Assembly (NCBI GenBank): GCA_029238935.1
Contig: JAQZBN010000022.1
Coordinates: forward strand, 1-59,400
Length of the DNA stretch: 59,400 bases
DNA from: Herbinix sp.
GTDB taxonomy: Bacteria > Bacillota > Clostridia > Lachnospirales > Lachnospiraceae
Direction: 5' to 3'
How positions within the stretch are numbered: the first letter of the stretch is position 1; every line of letters starts with the position of its first letter. Below are positions 9,018-18,050 of this stretch, in pieces. The position numbers and the translations under genes were made by a program. The notes under the pieces are model-generated. The model saw nothing but the letters and a program-made list of their open reading frames with translations, searched no databases and was not told the origin of the DNA.

Positions 9018-11294
9018 CTATTTCTCCGTAATTTTAAATATCTTCGGTTCCGCTTTCTCCAGTGAGATATTTGCTGTTGTTTGAATATCCACTGTAGTCT
9101 TAGACCACAAGTCATACATCTGGTATTGTTTATTCGGATCCAGACCGATACGGGCAAGATCGACTGTCATTTCCTTCTTCTCACTGGAACTAAAATTAAA
9201 TACTGCCAAATAAGCTGTCTTTGTATCTTCATCGATTCGAATAAAGGTATCACAAGCTCTATCCTTCGTATTTCCTTCTACCGGACGGAAGGAAACATGG
9301 GCTTTCGCTACTTCGTTAATTTCCTCATTGGTCAGGATTTCAACCGCCCTCTCTCTGGCTCCCTTGATACGGAAATCATCACTATTGATCATCATCGTAC
9401 CGGCAATGGCAGATGAGATATAACGGGTTAATCCTTCATTGAAAAGGATAGGATCACGATGATTATAACTGTTATATACAACAATGTGGTCCGGATCATT
9501 GAACGGATACACTGTATTGTTCATCCACCAGCCATAGGTCAGGGAGTTTAACATATATTCCGCATTATCGATGGTACCGAATACATCACAGGAAATTCTA
9601 CGACTATGGGCATATTGGCTTGGGAATAACGGTGCGATGGAAAGACTCACAAAAAATTCCTGATTCTCAATCTCATCTTTTAAGATATCCATGATCTGCT
9701 GCATTCCGTAATTATAGGCTTGAATTCCTGTAGTGATATCCTTGTTATAGAAGACACCTTCTACGGAACCATGGCTTAAGAAATCCATCTTTACGTATTT
9801 GAAGCCCCATTCTCTGAATTTATCAAAATTATATTTGATCCACATCGCAGTTCCGGGATGGGTAGGATCCAGGGAAACACCTCCATCAAAGGCTGGTAAA
9901 ATTGTTCCGTTCTCATCCTTTAATACGAGATCCTGCCAACTGTATTGATTATTCGTTCCTTTCACAGTTCCTGCCGTATAACCTCCTCCCCAGAAGGTAA
10001 ATGGTGTGGTGTAAATGCCAGGAATCTGTCCATTATCAATGACATGCTGTGCTGCTTGTTTCAACTGTGTTTCATTTAAATTATCCCAGAAAGAGTCAAA
10101 GTTAATATAAACAACTCCGTCTTCACTAAAGCTGTTGTCCTGCAAGTTCTCTTTCACAAAATCAGAAGAATCGGTATAAACATTATAGCTAACTTTATCT
10201 GCCACCGCGGACCAGCTGTTCCATCCCATCGGAACGCCTTTATCCCAAACAAGCGGAGGTGCAATTACCGCATTAGCCGATCCGTACGCTTCCATACCAT
10301 CTCGATAATCATCATAGAAACCTAAGAAGATTTTAGGTGAGGTTACCGAAGGTCCTGATACAAACCCATGGGGTCTGGTATCTCTGGTTTGCTTTGAGGT
10401 AATACCGCCAAATACTCTGAATTCTGTAATGGCATCGATTCCGCCTTGTTTCACTTTGATCCCGGTTTTCCAAGTATCATGGGTTACAGAACCAACTACC
10501 ATACCTTTGCGGGTTACATTATCAAAGATGGCTGTCACTTCGTAGCTTTCCACTGCTGCCATTAAAGGCTGGGATGAATAACGAACAAATGCATCATTAT
10601 CAAACGGAGTGAAGATAAACCTCGGATCTTCTCCTTCCATATTGAGGACAGCAGTTTTAAAATCTCCCCTATTGGCCATAATCGGAGCTATATTATTGGT
10701 CTTTACACTATCCTCAGATGCAGCCACCGCATCCAAGAGAATATAAGGTTGCTCTTCATATACATAATAGTTCTGGAATATGGTAAAGACATCCTTCTTA
10801 TTCGCAATCGTTACCTTAACACCTTTTCCAAAGCCATCCTCCAGAGTCTCTGCTTTCACGTAATCTGATCCATTTCTGTTTAGCTCCGAGCTCCTAACGG
10901 TGGATCCATCCTCTAAGATTGTCTCTGAAAAAACACCGGACAAGGTAGGTGTTTCTTCCCCTTCTCTAAATATATCTGCAAGACCTGCTTTCACATCATA
11001 TACAATCTTTATAGAACCATTGGTAATATAAAGTGTATTGTTCTTCTGCTCTACAGTAATGTTGTTTTGAACCAATATTGTCTTATCTTCCATTACCTCT
11101 CCTTGTTCCTCTTCTGTCATATTATCCTGGTCGGATACGGTATTACCCGTATCCTCCTGGTTTGATACGGTTGTGACCGTATCCTCTTGTTTGGTTTTTA
11201 GCTTATTATTCTGATTTATATAAACTACGACAATGATTAATAGGATTACCAATCCTCCAAGGGCTGCTAAGTACTTCTTATTAAAAGTTTTCAT
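9018..11294 (-). CDS. Membrane-anchored GH36-like (clan GH-D) glycoside hydrolase
   Basis: A 758-residue paralogue of the 6763-8832 protein with an added N-terminal anchor: MKTFNKKYLAAL, then a hydrophobic helix of about 17 residues (GGLVILLIIVVVYI), then an acidic Thr/Glu/Asp-rich linker of ~45 residues. There is no lipobox Cys, so it is probably an uncleaved type II anchor with the catalytic part outside. The barrel motifs GVPMGWNSWSAV, INFDSFWD, YVKMDFLSHG (nucleophile Asp) and RRISCDVFGT (acid/base Asp) are all intact. The ATG at 11294 with GGGAG 7 bp upstream is preferred over an in-frame start 21 codons earlier, because the hydrophobic segment then begins near the N-terminus. It follows the second permease gene by 87 bp. 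Likely role: cell-surface trimming of alpha-linked sugars before uptake. Confidence 0.75.
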   Translation of the reverse strand: MKTFNKKYLAALGGLVILLIIVVVYINQNNKLKTKQEDTVTTVSNQEDTGNTVSDQDNMTEEEQGEVMEDKTILVQNNITVEQKNNTLYITNGSIKIVYDVKAGLADIFREGEETPTLSGVFSETILEDGSTVRSSELNRNGSDYVKAETLEDGFGKGVKVTIANKKDVFTIFQNYYVYEEQPYILLDAVAASEDSVKTNNIAPIMANRGDFKTAVLNMEGEDPRFIFTPFDNDAFVRYSSQPLMAAVESYEVTAIFDNVTRKGMVVGSVTHDTWKTGIKVKQGGIDAITEFRVFGGITSKQTRDTRPHGFVSGPSVTSPKIFLGFYDDYRDGMEAYGSANAVIAPPLVWDKGVPMGWNSWSAVADKVSYNVYTDSSDFVKENLQDNSFSEDGVVYINFDSFWDNLNETQLKQAAQHVIDNGQIPGIYTTPFTFWGGGYTAGTVKGTNNQYSWQDLVLKDENGTILPAFDGGVSLDPTHPGTAMWIKYNFDKFREWGFKYVKMDFLSHGSVEGVFYNKDITTGIQAYNYGMQQIMDILKDEIENQEFFVSLSIAPLFPSQYAHSRRISCDVFGTIDNAEYMLNSLTYGWWMNNTVYPFNDPDHIVVYNSYNHRDPILFNEGLTRYISSAIAGTMMINSDDFRIKGARERAVEILTNEEINEVAKAHVSFRPVEGNTKDRACDTFIRIDEDTKTAYLAVFNFSSSEKKEMTVDLARIGLDPNKQYQMYDLWSKTTVDIQTTANISLEKAEPKIFKITEK

Positions 11295-11381
11295 TCTCAA
11301 CTCCCATCTGCATGCATCGGATACATGGAATACATATCGTATTTTTAGGTAAATCAATGCATTTACATGCTACTCTGATAT

Positions 11382-12407
11382 TTATCCTACAATACCTACT
11401 CTGTCTAGATTCTCTACAATCTTACGCTGAACGAAGAAATAGCAGATTAACAGCGGAGTAAGGAAGGTTATGATTGACGCTTGTTTTAATGCTTCAAATG
11501 CCAGATCATTGGTGGTTGCCGTATCAAACCAGAGTCTGGCTTGGTTGTTAATATACCAGTTATTTCCGTCCTTGAAAGTCTTATCGATGATAACTCCAAA
11601 GTAAGGCCCGTCCGTATGGAAATAGTTCGTATAGTAGGTATCACCATAAGCCCATACAAAGGCTAAGACTGCTACCGTAAGAATTGCCGGCATCGCATTG
11701 GGAAGCATAATCTTGAAGTAAGTTTTATAAAAACCGGCTCCGTCAATTAAGGATGCTTCTTCAATTTCCACCGGTAATCCTTTGAAAAATTGCCGGAAGA
11801 TAAAGATAAATAAACTTTGATTAACACTAAACCCGAATAAAGCAAGCAGATACAAGGTGATCGGTTTATTAATTAAGTCAATATCATGACCAAGAAATAA
11901 CTTGAAAAGGCCTAAGATATCAAAATGTTTAAAGTGTAAATATTGTGTAATTAAAAAGGATTGACGAGGTACTAGGAAGACAAATATAACGAGAAAAAAT
12001 ACCAAATTCCTTCCTTTAAACTCTGTTCTTGCCAGTGAATATCCTGCCATCGCCGACATAAATACCTGAATGAAGCAGATGGCAAATGCATACAGGATGG
12101 ATTTTAGCATAATTGTTGCATCGCCTCCCATGATGGAACGAAACGTAAATTCCAAACTGTTTACTCCAAACTTACTTGGGATCCAGATCGCATCCGGGGA
12201 TCCCAGTTCTCTTAAGTCGGTAAATACCATGGGAAGAAGTGTCAGGATCGGATATAGAATGGCAAAACACACACCGATAATCAATGTAAAAAAGAACACG
12301 TTAGATAACATATCCAGGAACTTTTTTCTTGTAAAGGGATTTTCCTGTCTGATTGCTACCTCACTTTCGGTATTGGTTTTCAAAGCTGTAGTTTTATTTT
12401 TTCTCAA
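11382..12407 (-). CDS. Sugar ABC transporter permease, MalG type (pair B)
   Basis: A 341-residue inner-membrane protein with about six predicted helices and the EAA loop EEASLIDGAGFYKTYFKIMLP, which docks the ATPase. Family: carbohydrate uptake transporter 1, MalG/LacG-like. It carries a ~30-residue charged cytosolic N-terminus. The start is TTG (12407) after AAGGTGG, with a 14-bp overlap with the stop of the partner permease gene upstream, so translation is coupled. No ATPase gene is present in the cluster; a shared MsmX/UgpC-type ATPase encoded elsewhere is expected. It probably forms a heterodimer with the 12394-13317 product. Confidence 0.88.
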   Translation of the reverse strand: MRKNKTTALKTNTESEVAIRQENPFTRKKFLDMLSNVFFFTLIIGVCFAILYPILTLLPMVFTDLRELGSPDAIWIPSKFGVNSLEFTFRSIMGGDATIMLKSILYAFAICFIQVFMSAMAGYSLARTEFKGRNLVFFLVIFVFLVPRQSFLITQYLHFKHFDILGLFKLFLGHDIDLINKPITLYLLALFGFSVNQSLFIFIFRQFFKGLPVEIEEASLIDGAGFYKTYFKIMLPNAMPAILTVAVLAFVWAYGDTYYTNYFHTDGPYFGVIIDKTFKDGNNWYINNQARLWFDTATTNDLAFEALKQASIITFLTPLLICYFFVQRKIVENLDRVGIVG

Positions 12408-13317
12408 TTAAATTCACCACCTTCAAAAAGATCAGGACAACGCCTAGTGCCAATAATACATTGAGCATATATACCACGGACAGTGCAGATCCAATACCAA
12501 TCTTACTCTGCGTAAATGCGAAGTTATATACTTCCACTGCAATAGAAGAGCCTAGGAATAAGTCAATCAAGGTATAGATTACAGTAAATACCGTTACATT
12601 TGCCAACAACGGAATGGTTACCTTCCAAAATACGTCATAAGAATTGGCACCTTCGATTTTTGCAACCTCGTAATGAGATGGGCTGATGGACTGTAACCCG
12701 GCCAGGAAAATCATTGTCTGAACACCGGTTCTTGTAATTAATTGAAATATATTTCCGATTACCTCTGACAGAAAAAGAACTACATTCCGAGGTAAGAACG
12801 TGTATTCAAATAATAACCTAACACCCATACGATTTCCAAACATACCACCGGCTGCGGATTCGATCAGGCTTCGTCCCGTACTGTTCTGGGTCCACTCTGT
12901 AATTAACTGGAGGCCTAATACGATAGGGAGGAAGAATATAACACGGACAATACCTCTTCCTTTAAATTGTCGATTGGCTAAAATAGCTAAAAAGAGACTA
13001 AAGATAACAATCAGTGGAAGGTTCGTAAATATACTGGCATTTTCATCCGCAAACAACCGCTGTAAGGGATAGCTTAAGGTCGTAACTTCCTTGGTAAACA
13101 GATCAATATAGTTTTGAATTCCGCTGAAGGTTAATACAATACCGCCCCCATCTCCCACTTCAACTTTGTTGAAGGAATAGAGGATGGTATTCTTAATCGG
13201 AACTGCAAAGAAAATAACAAATCCCAATAACCACGGTAAAACAAAAATAAATCCGTTTAATTTTCTGCTGGTGGAGTATTTCATCCGTTTTTTTACTTTT
13301 AAACCTTTCGATTTCAA
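12394..13317 (-). CDS. Sugar ABC transporter permease, MalF type (pair B)
   Basis: A 307-residue membrane protein with six predicted helices. It has an N-terminal LNGFIFVLPWLLGFVIFF helix and the EAA loop HYEVAKIEGANSYDVFWKVTIP. It is the MalF-like partner of the permease at 11382-12407. The proposed start is TTG at 13317, 7 bp after a strong GGGAGG; no closer ATG has as good a site. The gene begins 16 bp after the DUF5696-type gene, so the second permease pair is embedded with the accessory membrane proteins rather than next to its own binding protein. Confidence 0.88.
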   Translation of the reverse strand: MKSKGLKVKKRMKYSTSRKLNGFIFVLPWLLGFVIFFAVPIKNTILYSFNKVEVGDGGGIVLTFSGIQNYIDLFTKEVTTLSYPLQRLFADENASIFTNLPLIVIFSLFLAILANRQFKGRGIVRVIFFLPIVLGLQLITEWTQNSTGRSLIESAAGGMFGNRMGVRLLFEYTFLPRNVVLFLSEVIGNIFQLITRTGVQTMIFLAGLQSISPSHYEVAKIEGANSYDVFWKVTIPLLANVTVFTVIYTLIDLFLGSSIAVEVYNFAFTQSKIGIGSALSVVYMLNVLLALGVVLIFLKVVNLIEKK

Positions 13318-13333
13318 TGCATTTCCTCCCTTC

Positions 13334-15946
13334 CTACTGATGTATCAAATATCCAAGTGCTTCAATTTCCTGATCATTTACAACTACCGGATATTTATTA
13401 TAGTTTGTGATTACAGTAACACCGTTTTTATAAACTGTTTTATATACATTCTGATCAACGATCTCGTGATTTGTAATTTCCATGGAGTTAATCTGGCTGA
13501 ATGCTTCCTCATATTTTTGATATAAAGCTTTCATATCATCACCGATTAAGCTGTATTGTCTGGAAATATAATCTGTATAGAATGAATTCTTAAGAACATC
13601 CAGATTTTCTGCGGTAATTGTAAATTTGGGATAGCTGCCAAGCTCCAACGCCTGTAAAAGGAAATAATCCTCGCTTGTTCCTGATTCATTCACATTAAGA
13701 GTTGTATATCCAATCAAACCGTTCATTACCAACTGTCTGAAAGGAATTTCTTCGGCTAAACCGCCATATCCGCTGCTTTCTCTGGAGATATCAGATGCAT
13801 ATTTACCATAGATAATCTTGTTCATTTCAGGATTATTTAAGGCCAGGGTCTTTGTTTGTGTTAATTTTTCTAGATTCGTATTTATAATCGCTTCGGATTC
13901 GGTTGGAGTAACGATATCATCCTTCCTATAACTTGCATAATATTCCGTAGCTAAATCTCCAATGGAAAGCATATCATATGATTTTGCATCCTTTATAAAT
14001 CCATCTACAACTGAGGTTAAATAAACCGGGTTAAGAAGATGATATGTTTTAGAAAGTGCTGTCAGTGCACCGGATGCATAATCATAACCATATACTAAAA
14101 CGGGATAATTATCTAAATTATAAATGCCATGAATACTGTCTTTAAAACCGTTTCCATTTTCATATATCTTAGAAAAATCGGCCTGCAGGAATAAATCTTG
14201 TTGATTTTCCTTCGCATAAGTCATCAGTTCTTTTAATTCCTTCTTAGAACCATTCGCTCTGGTTAGATTTGCACGGTTCATTACTTTATGGCTCAAGCCG
14301 TCATTGAAGATACCCATATAGTTAACAACCAGAGGGATATCCCCTAAATCCTCCATGATGCTTTTCAGCTCATTATAGGTCGTCATGGATATTACCTTGT
14401 CATGAGGTAAACCAAGAATTCTCTCATCTAAGGTAAGGGCTCCTGTGACATCCAGATATAATTTAGCTTTTTCATCATAATGAACAGTTAAGTTATATTT
14501 TTGTACCAGATAATCCTTGTAGGATTTTGCCATATCATAATAGGTAACCTTGGTTGGATATAATTTATAACGAACATTTAAATTCATATCCATCGTACCG
14601 GTGGAGGCCATGAATCTTCCGCCACTGCTATCATAAGGACCTAAAATACTAACCTGAGCATATTGTGTAACATCAAAGCTGGCAAATACTCTGTTATAAT
14701 CTCCACCACCGCCGTCTTCCGTAGCAGATGCAAGGGTTGCAGTGATGATACCTGTTTCATCTCCCTCTTCCACGATTCCCATAAAACCACCTGTGGAAGC
14801 TTCTCCTTTTCCGTAGGTCATACCAAATACCGGCATATGTAGATTTTCAGGATAAGAATTCAGATAATAGAAATTGCTATAGTATGTATTATTATACAAA
14901 GGTCTGCTGTAGGAACCGAAATTGGGATCAAACTCATTTAAGTTAAGCAATGCTCCTGCTCCATCTGGAACAAGGATATGGCCGTCTGCAACTTCTGTAG
15001 GACCAACGGAACCAAAATAAGGGAATAAGTCCACTCTGGTCAGTGTATAATACTGATTGATATTCTGTATTTGATCGGTCGCTACCTGAACCAGGAAGTC
15101 ATCTCCGTCTAATTTAGCCTCAATCGGAATAATGAAATTTGCAGGCTCTTCAATACTAACAGTAATACCAAAATCAGCACTATCCGCCATCAACTGTTCT
15201 GTTGTATAATTAAGAACTTTCGTCATCTCAATTAATTGCTTTACAATACTAAGCGGTGGTGCAGTGGAATATTTATTATAGTAACAATTTTCCTCATCAT
15301 TCACTGCATAGATCAGGGAAAGAGCTGTTTTATACTTATTAAGATTATCTTCTGTAATTTCCCCTGCCGCTGCTTTATCCTCCAACGCTTTGATAAAGGT
15401 AGTCTCATATTTCTCAATAGTTATCTTCTGTGGAATATACTCATTGATACGATAGGAGTCCAGCTCCTTTAAGTCGAGGGTAATTCTTACTCCACCCTCT
15501 ATTCGATCAAGCTGAAACGTCTTATTCTCTACTGCATAGGTAAAAGAATCCCAACTTAAGACAGTGTTATCTTCACCCATATAAGTGATTTTGATCAGAG
15601 ATTTTTCATCTACCGTACCCTGTTCATGAACGGAATTCCAGGTTGTATTGGTTGCCTTATCTACTACTTTTAAATTCAAAGTTGCAGGATCAATATACAG
15701 AGCTTTTGTTTCCGTTTCTGCCACCAAGGTTTCTCCTGCATCCACTGCAATAGTGTCCAACGATGTAGACAACTCCTGCTGTGCTAACTCGGGCGGAGCC
15801 GTAAATTTAATCTGAAGTGTCGGTAACCATTTCAGCCCCAGAATCAATAAGTAAATGACCAATACCAAGCCGGCCAGCTTTAGGATGGTATGTTTCTGAA
15901 AGATACGAAATACTTTTAAACTAAACTTTTTAATTAATTCTTTCAC
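13334..15946 (-). CDS. Large membrane-anchored DUF5696-type protein
   Basis: An 870-residue protein with one N-terminal helix (ILKLAGLVLVIYLLILGLKW, ~22-41) and a very large outer part. Residues ~60-500 look all-beta, with a conserved-looking HILVPDGAGALLNLNE. Residues ~500-800 alternate strands and helices (IPLVVNYMGIF, QQDLFLQADFS, YPVLVYGYDY, DMLSIGDLATEYY), resembling a TIM barrel. The layout is that of several glycosidase clans, but no catalytic residues can be assigned. I identify it with the uncharacterised DUF5696 family that I recall near ABC sugar importers in Firmicutes. Start is GTG at 15946 after GGTGG, with the RBS inside the end of the YIP1 gene. A surface carbohydrate-binding or -cleaving role is inference. 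Confidence 0.68.
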   Translation of the reverse strand: MKELIKKFSLKVFRIFQKHTILKLAGLVLVIYLLILGLKWLPTLQIKFTAPPELAQQELSTSLDTIAVDAGETLVAETETKALYIDPATLNLKVVDKATNTTWNSVHEQGTVDEKSLIKITYMGEDNTVLSWDSFTYAVENKTFQLDRIEGGVRITLDLKELDSYRINEYIPQKITIEKYETTFIKALEDKAAAGEITEDNLNKYKTALSLIYAVNDEENCYYNKYSTAPPLSIVKQLIEMTKVLNYTTEQLMADSADFGITVSIEEPANFIIPIEAKLDGDDFLVQVATDQIQNINQYYTLTRVDLFPYFGSVGPTEVADGHILVPDGAGALLNLNEFDPNFGSYSRPLYNNTYYSNFYYLNSYPENLHMPVFGMTYGKGEASTGGFMGIVEEGDETGIITATLASATEDGGGGDYNRVFASFDVTQYAQVSILGPYDSSGGRFMASTGTMDMNLNVRYKLYPTKVTYYDMAKSYKDYLVQKYNLTVHYDEKAKLYLDVTGALTLDERILGLPHDKVISMTTYNELKSIMEDLGDIPLVVNYMGIFNDGLSHKVMNRANLTRANGSKKELKELMTYAKENQQDLFLQADFSKIYENGNGFKDSIHGIYNLDNYPVLVYGYDYASGALTALSKTYHLLNPVYLTSVVDGFIKDAKSYDMLSIGDLATEYYASYRKDDIVTPTESEAIINTNLEKLTQTKTLALNNPEMNKIIYGKYASDISRESSGYGGLAEEIPFRQLVMNGLIGYTTLNVNESGTSEDYFLLQALELGSYPKFTITAENLDVLKNSFYTDYISRQYSLIGDDMKALYQKYEEAFSQINSMEITNHEIVDQNVYKTVYKNGVTVITNYNKYPVVVNDQEIEALGYLIHQ

Positions 15947-15951
15947 TTATG

Positions 15952-16578
15952 TCACCACCTTTTCGAAATTTCTGTTGCTACCGTGCTTACAAAGCTTATT
16001 ACTTTTTCTAACAAGGATAAGTACAATACACATAAGAATATAATGATAATTGCAGCTACCAATGTTACTAATAAGGTAACGATATTCTTGGACACTGAAT
16101 ACTCATGAATGGTACAGAGTCCACAGAAAATCAGAAAGCAGAACCATAGGGTTCCCAGATAACTAAATGACATCAGGATCGGGCCTTCTTCCCGAATAAT
16201 GATATTACTGAAAAGTACGGTGATTAGTTTAAACAGGATTAAAGGCAACAAGGAATAGCAGGTTACAGTGTAAATATCCCGAAACCGTCCATTTCCGTTC
16301 ATCAAACTGGTAGAACTCCAGTTACTGACGAAGAACAAAATCACCGGAAGAATACTAGCCATAAATAAGTTAAAGCTATTCAATGCATAGGTCGGATAAA
16401 AGTTAAATATAAATCCGGTATACTGGGTAGAAAATATCCCCAAGATACCATAGAGAACTAAGATCAAGGATGCTAATGCTAGATTTCCTTTTCCTCTGAA
16501 TTTTGTTTCATAAAAACCGTCAAAAGGATGAAAAATGACATATTTTAAATATTTTGCATCATCTAAAAATTTAACCAT
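15952..16578 (-). CDS. YIP1-family membrane protein
   Basis: A 208-residue protein starting MVKFLDDAKYLKYVIFHPFDGFYETKFRGKG, a cytosolic head typical of bacterial YIP1-family proteins. Five hydrophobic helices follow (LASLILVLYGILGIF, FNLFMASILPVILFFV, YTVTCYSLLPLILFKLI, YLGTLWFCFLIFCGL, IVTLLVTLVAAIIIIFLC). Its biochemical role in bacteria is unknown. I place the start at the ATG 16578, 10 bp after GAAAGG, rather than at an in-frame GTG three codons upstream that is too close to the RBS. It is 5 bp downstream of the NHL/TPR gene and 5 bp upstream of the DUF5696-type gene. The tight spacing argues that these three membrane proteins act together with the permeases. Confidence 0.75.
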   Translation of the reverse strand: MVKFLDDAKYLKYVIFHPFDGFYETKFRGKGNLALASLILVLYGILGIFSTQYTGFIFNFYPTYALNSFNLFMASILPVILFFVSNWSSTSLMNGNGRFRDIYTVTCYSLLPLILFKLITVLFSNIIIREEGPILMSFSYLGTLWFCFLIFCGLCTIHEYSVSKNIVTLLVTLVAAIIIIFLCVLYLSLLEKVISFVSTVATEISKRW

Positions 16579-16583
16579 TCTAC

Positions 16584-18041
16584 TCACACCTTTCTTTTAT
16601 GGTATCTGATCTCAGAATAAATGAGTAAAGCTGCCAGCAGAACAATCACTGATAAGAGCCATATAAAATGATCCTGTACCCAAATATTACGATAACCGTT
16701 ATAAGCTTTGGAGTAGAATGGCTTATCATTGCCCAGGTTAAAATAATACATTGCAGATTTATAATCATCCTTCATAAGATAATACTTTCCAATCCCTATG
16801 TAAGCCAAATCATAATTAGCATTGAGTCGAATAGCTTCTTTGGAAAGATTCGCTGACTCTTCCCACTCACCGTTATAGTAATGTTTGGTGGCACCAAGTG
16901 CTGCTTTTCCAAAATCCGTCATCTCATATACATAGGCACATTTTAGTGTTTTATCTGTGGCAATCAAAGTATCTCCAAACCAAGCAATACTGCCAGGCGC
17001 TCTGAAATCACCTTTTAAATCGCCACTGGAATTAAAGATATTAATTAATTCACCATCGAAGTTATATAAAAAGATTCTTCCTTTAGCCTGATCTAGAAGC
17101 GCATATACACCATACTCGTTAATTGCTACATCCACAAACTTAGTTTGTACATAGAACATGCTAGAATACATATCACCCCATACTGGATAATAACCTTCTT
17201 GTTTCAGTACGTTCTCACCCTTAGGATTAAGACGAAATACCATATCCTTGGCTGCACTGTCTATGGTTGTTGCATAAATAAAACCTTCATGATCAAGGTC
17301 AACATTATTAAAGGATGGTGCATAAATTTTAGCCATCTTAGTTTTTTGCTCGTCACTGGAGAGTGACTTCCAAAAGAAATCCCAGAAATCAACAATTGGC
17401 TTATTAACACCGAAATATCTGGAGAAGCTTCCATCCTCATTTAGCTCAACAATACCTTCAAAGCCAGACTGTACAACAAAATATATTTTATTGGCTTGAT
17501 CTACAACAATCTTAGAAGGATTAAACTGTGTTGAACCAATCATATTATCGGGACGCTCAATGATCCTCTTCAGATAATAGCCATCACCATCCAATACGAT
17601 GATGCGATGAGCACCGGTATCTGCAATATAAATCTCATTCCCATTCTCATGGAACCAGACACCTTCTGGATTGGTGAGTACCAACTGAGCTCCTGTACTC
17701 GGATCTGTTACGATTTTCTTATCTGCATTTCGAATTAACTTTACCGATGTAACTAGATTGTAATCGGTATCAAGTACATTCATTCTTGATTCAATTGTAT
17801 CAATTAAAAAGATACGGTCTTTACTGGTACAGACATCATCAAACCCTGATATAGTAACGTCAATGGTTTTTTCATCGATGGTACGTACCAGTTCAAATGC
17901 CGGTACACTTTTTCTCACATCACCCCAAAAATTATAGGTATAATTATCTGTAATTGTTGTCTGTGCTGATACCGACACAACATTGGTAAAAATTAAAACA
18001 AGAGAAAGTACTAAAGCGCTTATTCTAAATTTATATCTCAT
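16584..18041 (-). CDS. Secreted, C-terminally anchored NHL beta-propeller/TPR protein
   Basis: A 485-residue protein with a signal peptide (MRYKFRISALVLSLVLIFTN, cleavage near VSA-Q). Then NHL-type propeller blades: GNEIYIADTGAHRIIVLDGD, KIYFVVQSGFEGIVELNEDG, FIYATTIDSAAKDMVFRLNP, YGVYALLDQAKGRIFLYNFD. After ~380 come two TPR-like helical pairs (ALGATKHYYNGEWEESANLS, AYIGIGKYYLMKDDYKSAMY), and a final transmembrane helix (WLLSVIVLLAALLIYSEI) with a KRKV tail. The propeller and TPRs should face outside, tethered to the membrane. The function is not known; a scaffold for the importer or surface glycosidases is a reasonable guess. It starts 9 bp after the permease gene stop. Confidence 0.72.
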   Translation of the reverse strand: MRYKFRISALVLSLVLIFTNVVSVSAQTTITDNYTYNFWGDVRKSVPAFELVRTIDEKTIDVTISGFDDVCTSKDRIFLIDTIESRMNVLDTDYNLVTSVKLIRNADKKIVTDPSTGAQLVLTNPEGVWFHENGNEIYIADTGAHRIIVLDGDGYYLKRIIERPDNMIGSTQFNPSKIVVDQANKIYFVVQSGFEGIVELNEDGSFSRYFGVNKPIVDFWDFFWKSLSSDEQKTKMAKIYAPSFNNVDLDHEGFIYATTIDSAAKDMVFRLNPKGENVLKQEGYYPVWGDMYSSMFYVQTKFVDVAINEYGVYALLDQAKGRIFLYNFDGELINIFNSSGDLKGDFRAPGSIAWFGDTLIATDKTLKCAYVYEMTDFGKAALGATKHYYNGEWEESANLSKEAIRLNANYDLAYIGIGKYYLMKDDYKSAMYYFNLGNDKPFYSKAYNGYRNIWVQDHFIWLLSVIVLLAALLIYSEIRYHKRKV

Positions 18042-18050
18042 ATTTTTCTC

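Noticed and set aside
13184..13525. Plus-strand open frame of 113 codons across the permease/DUF5696 border
   Set aside because: Antisense to two well-supported genes and of low complexity, with no ribosome site.
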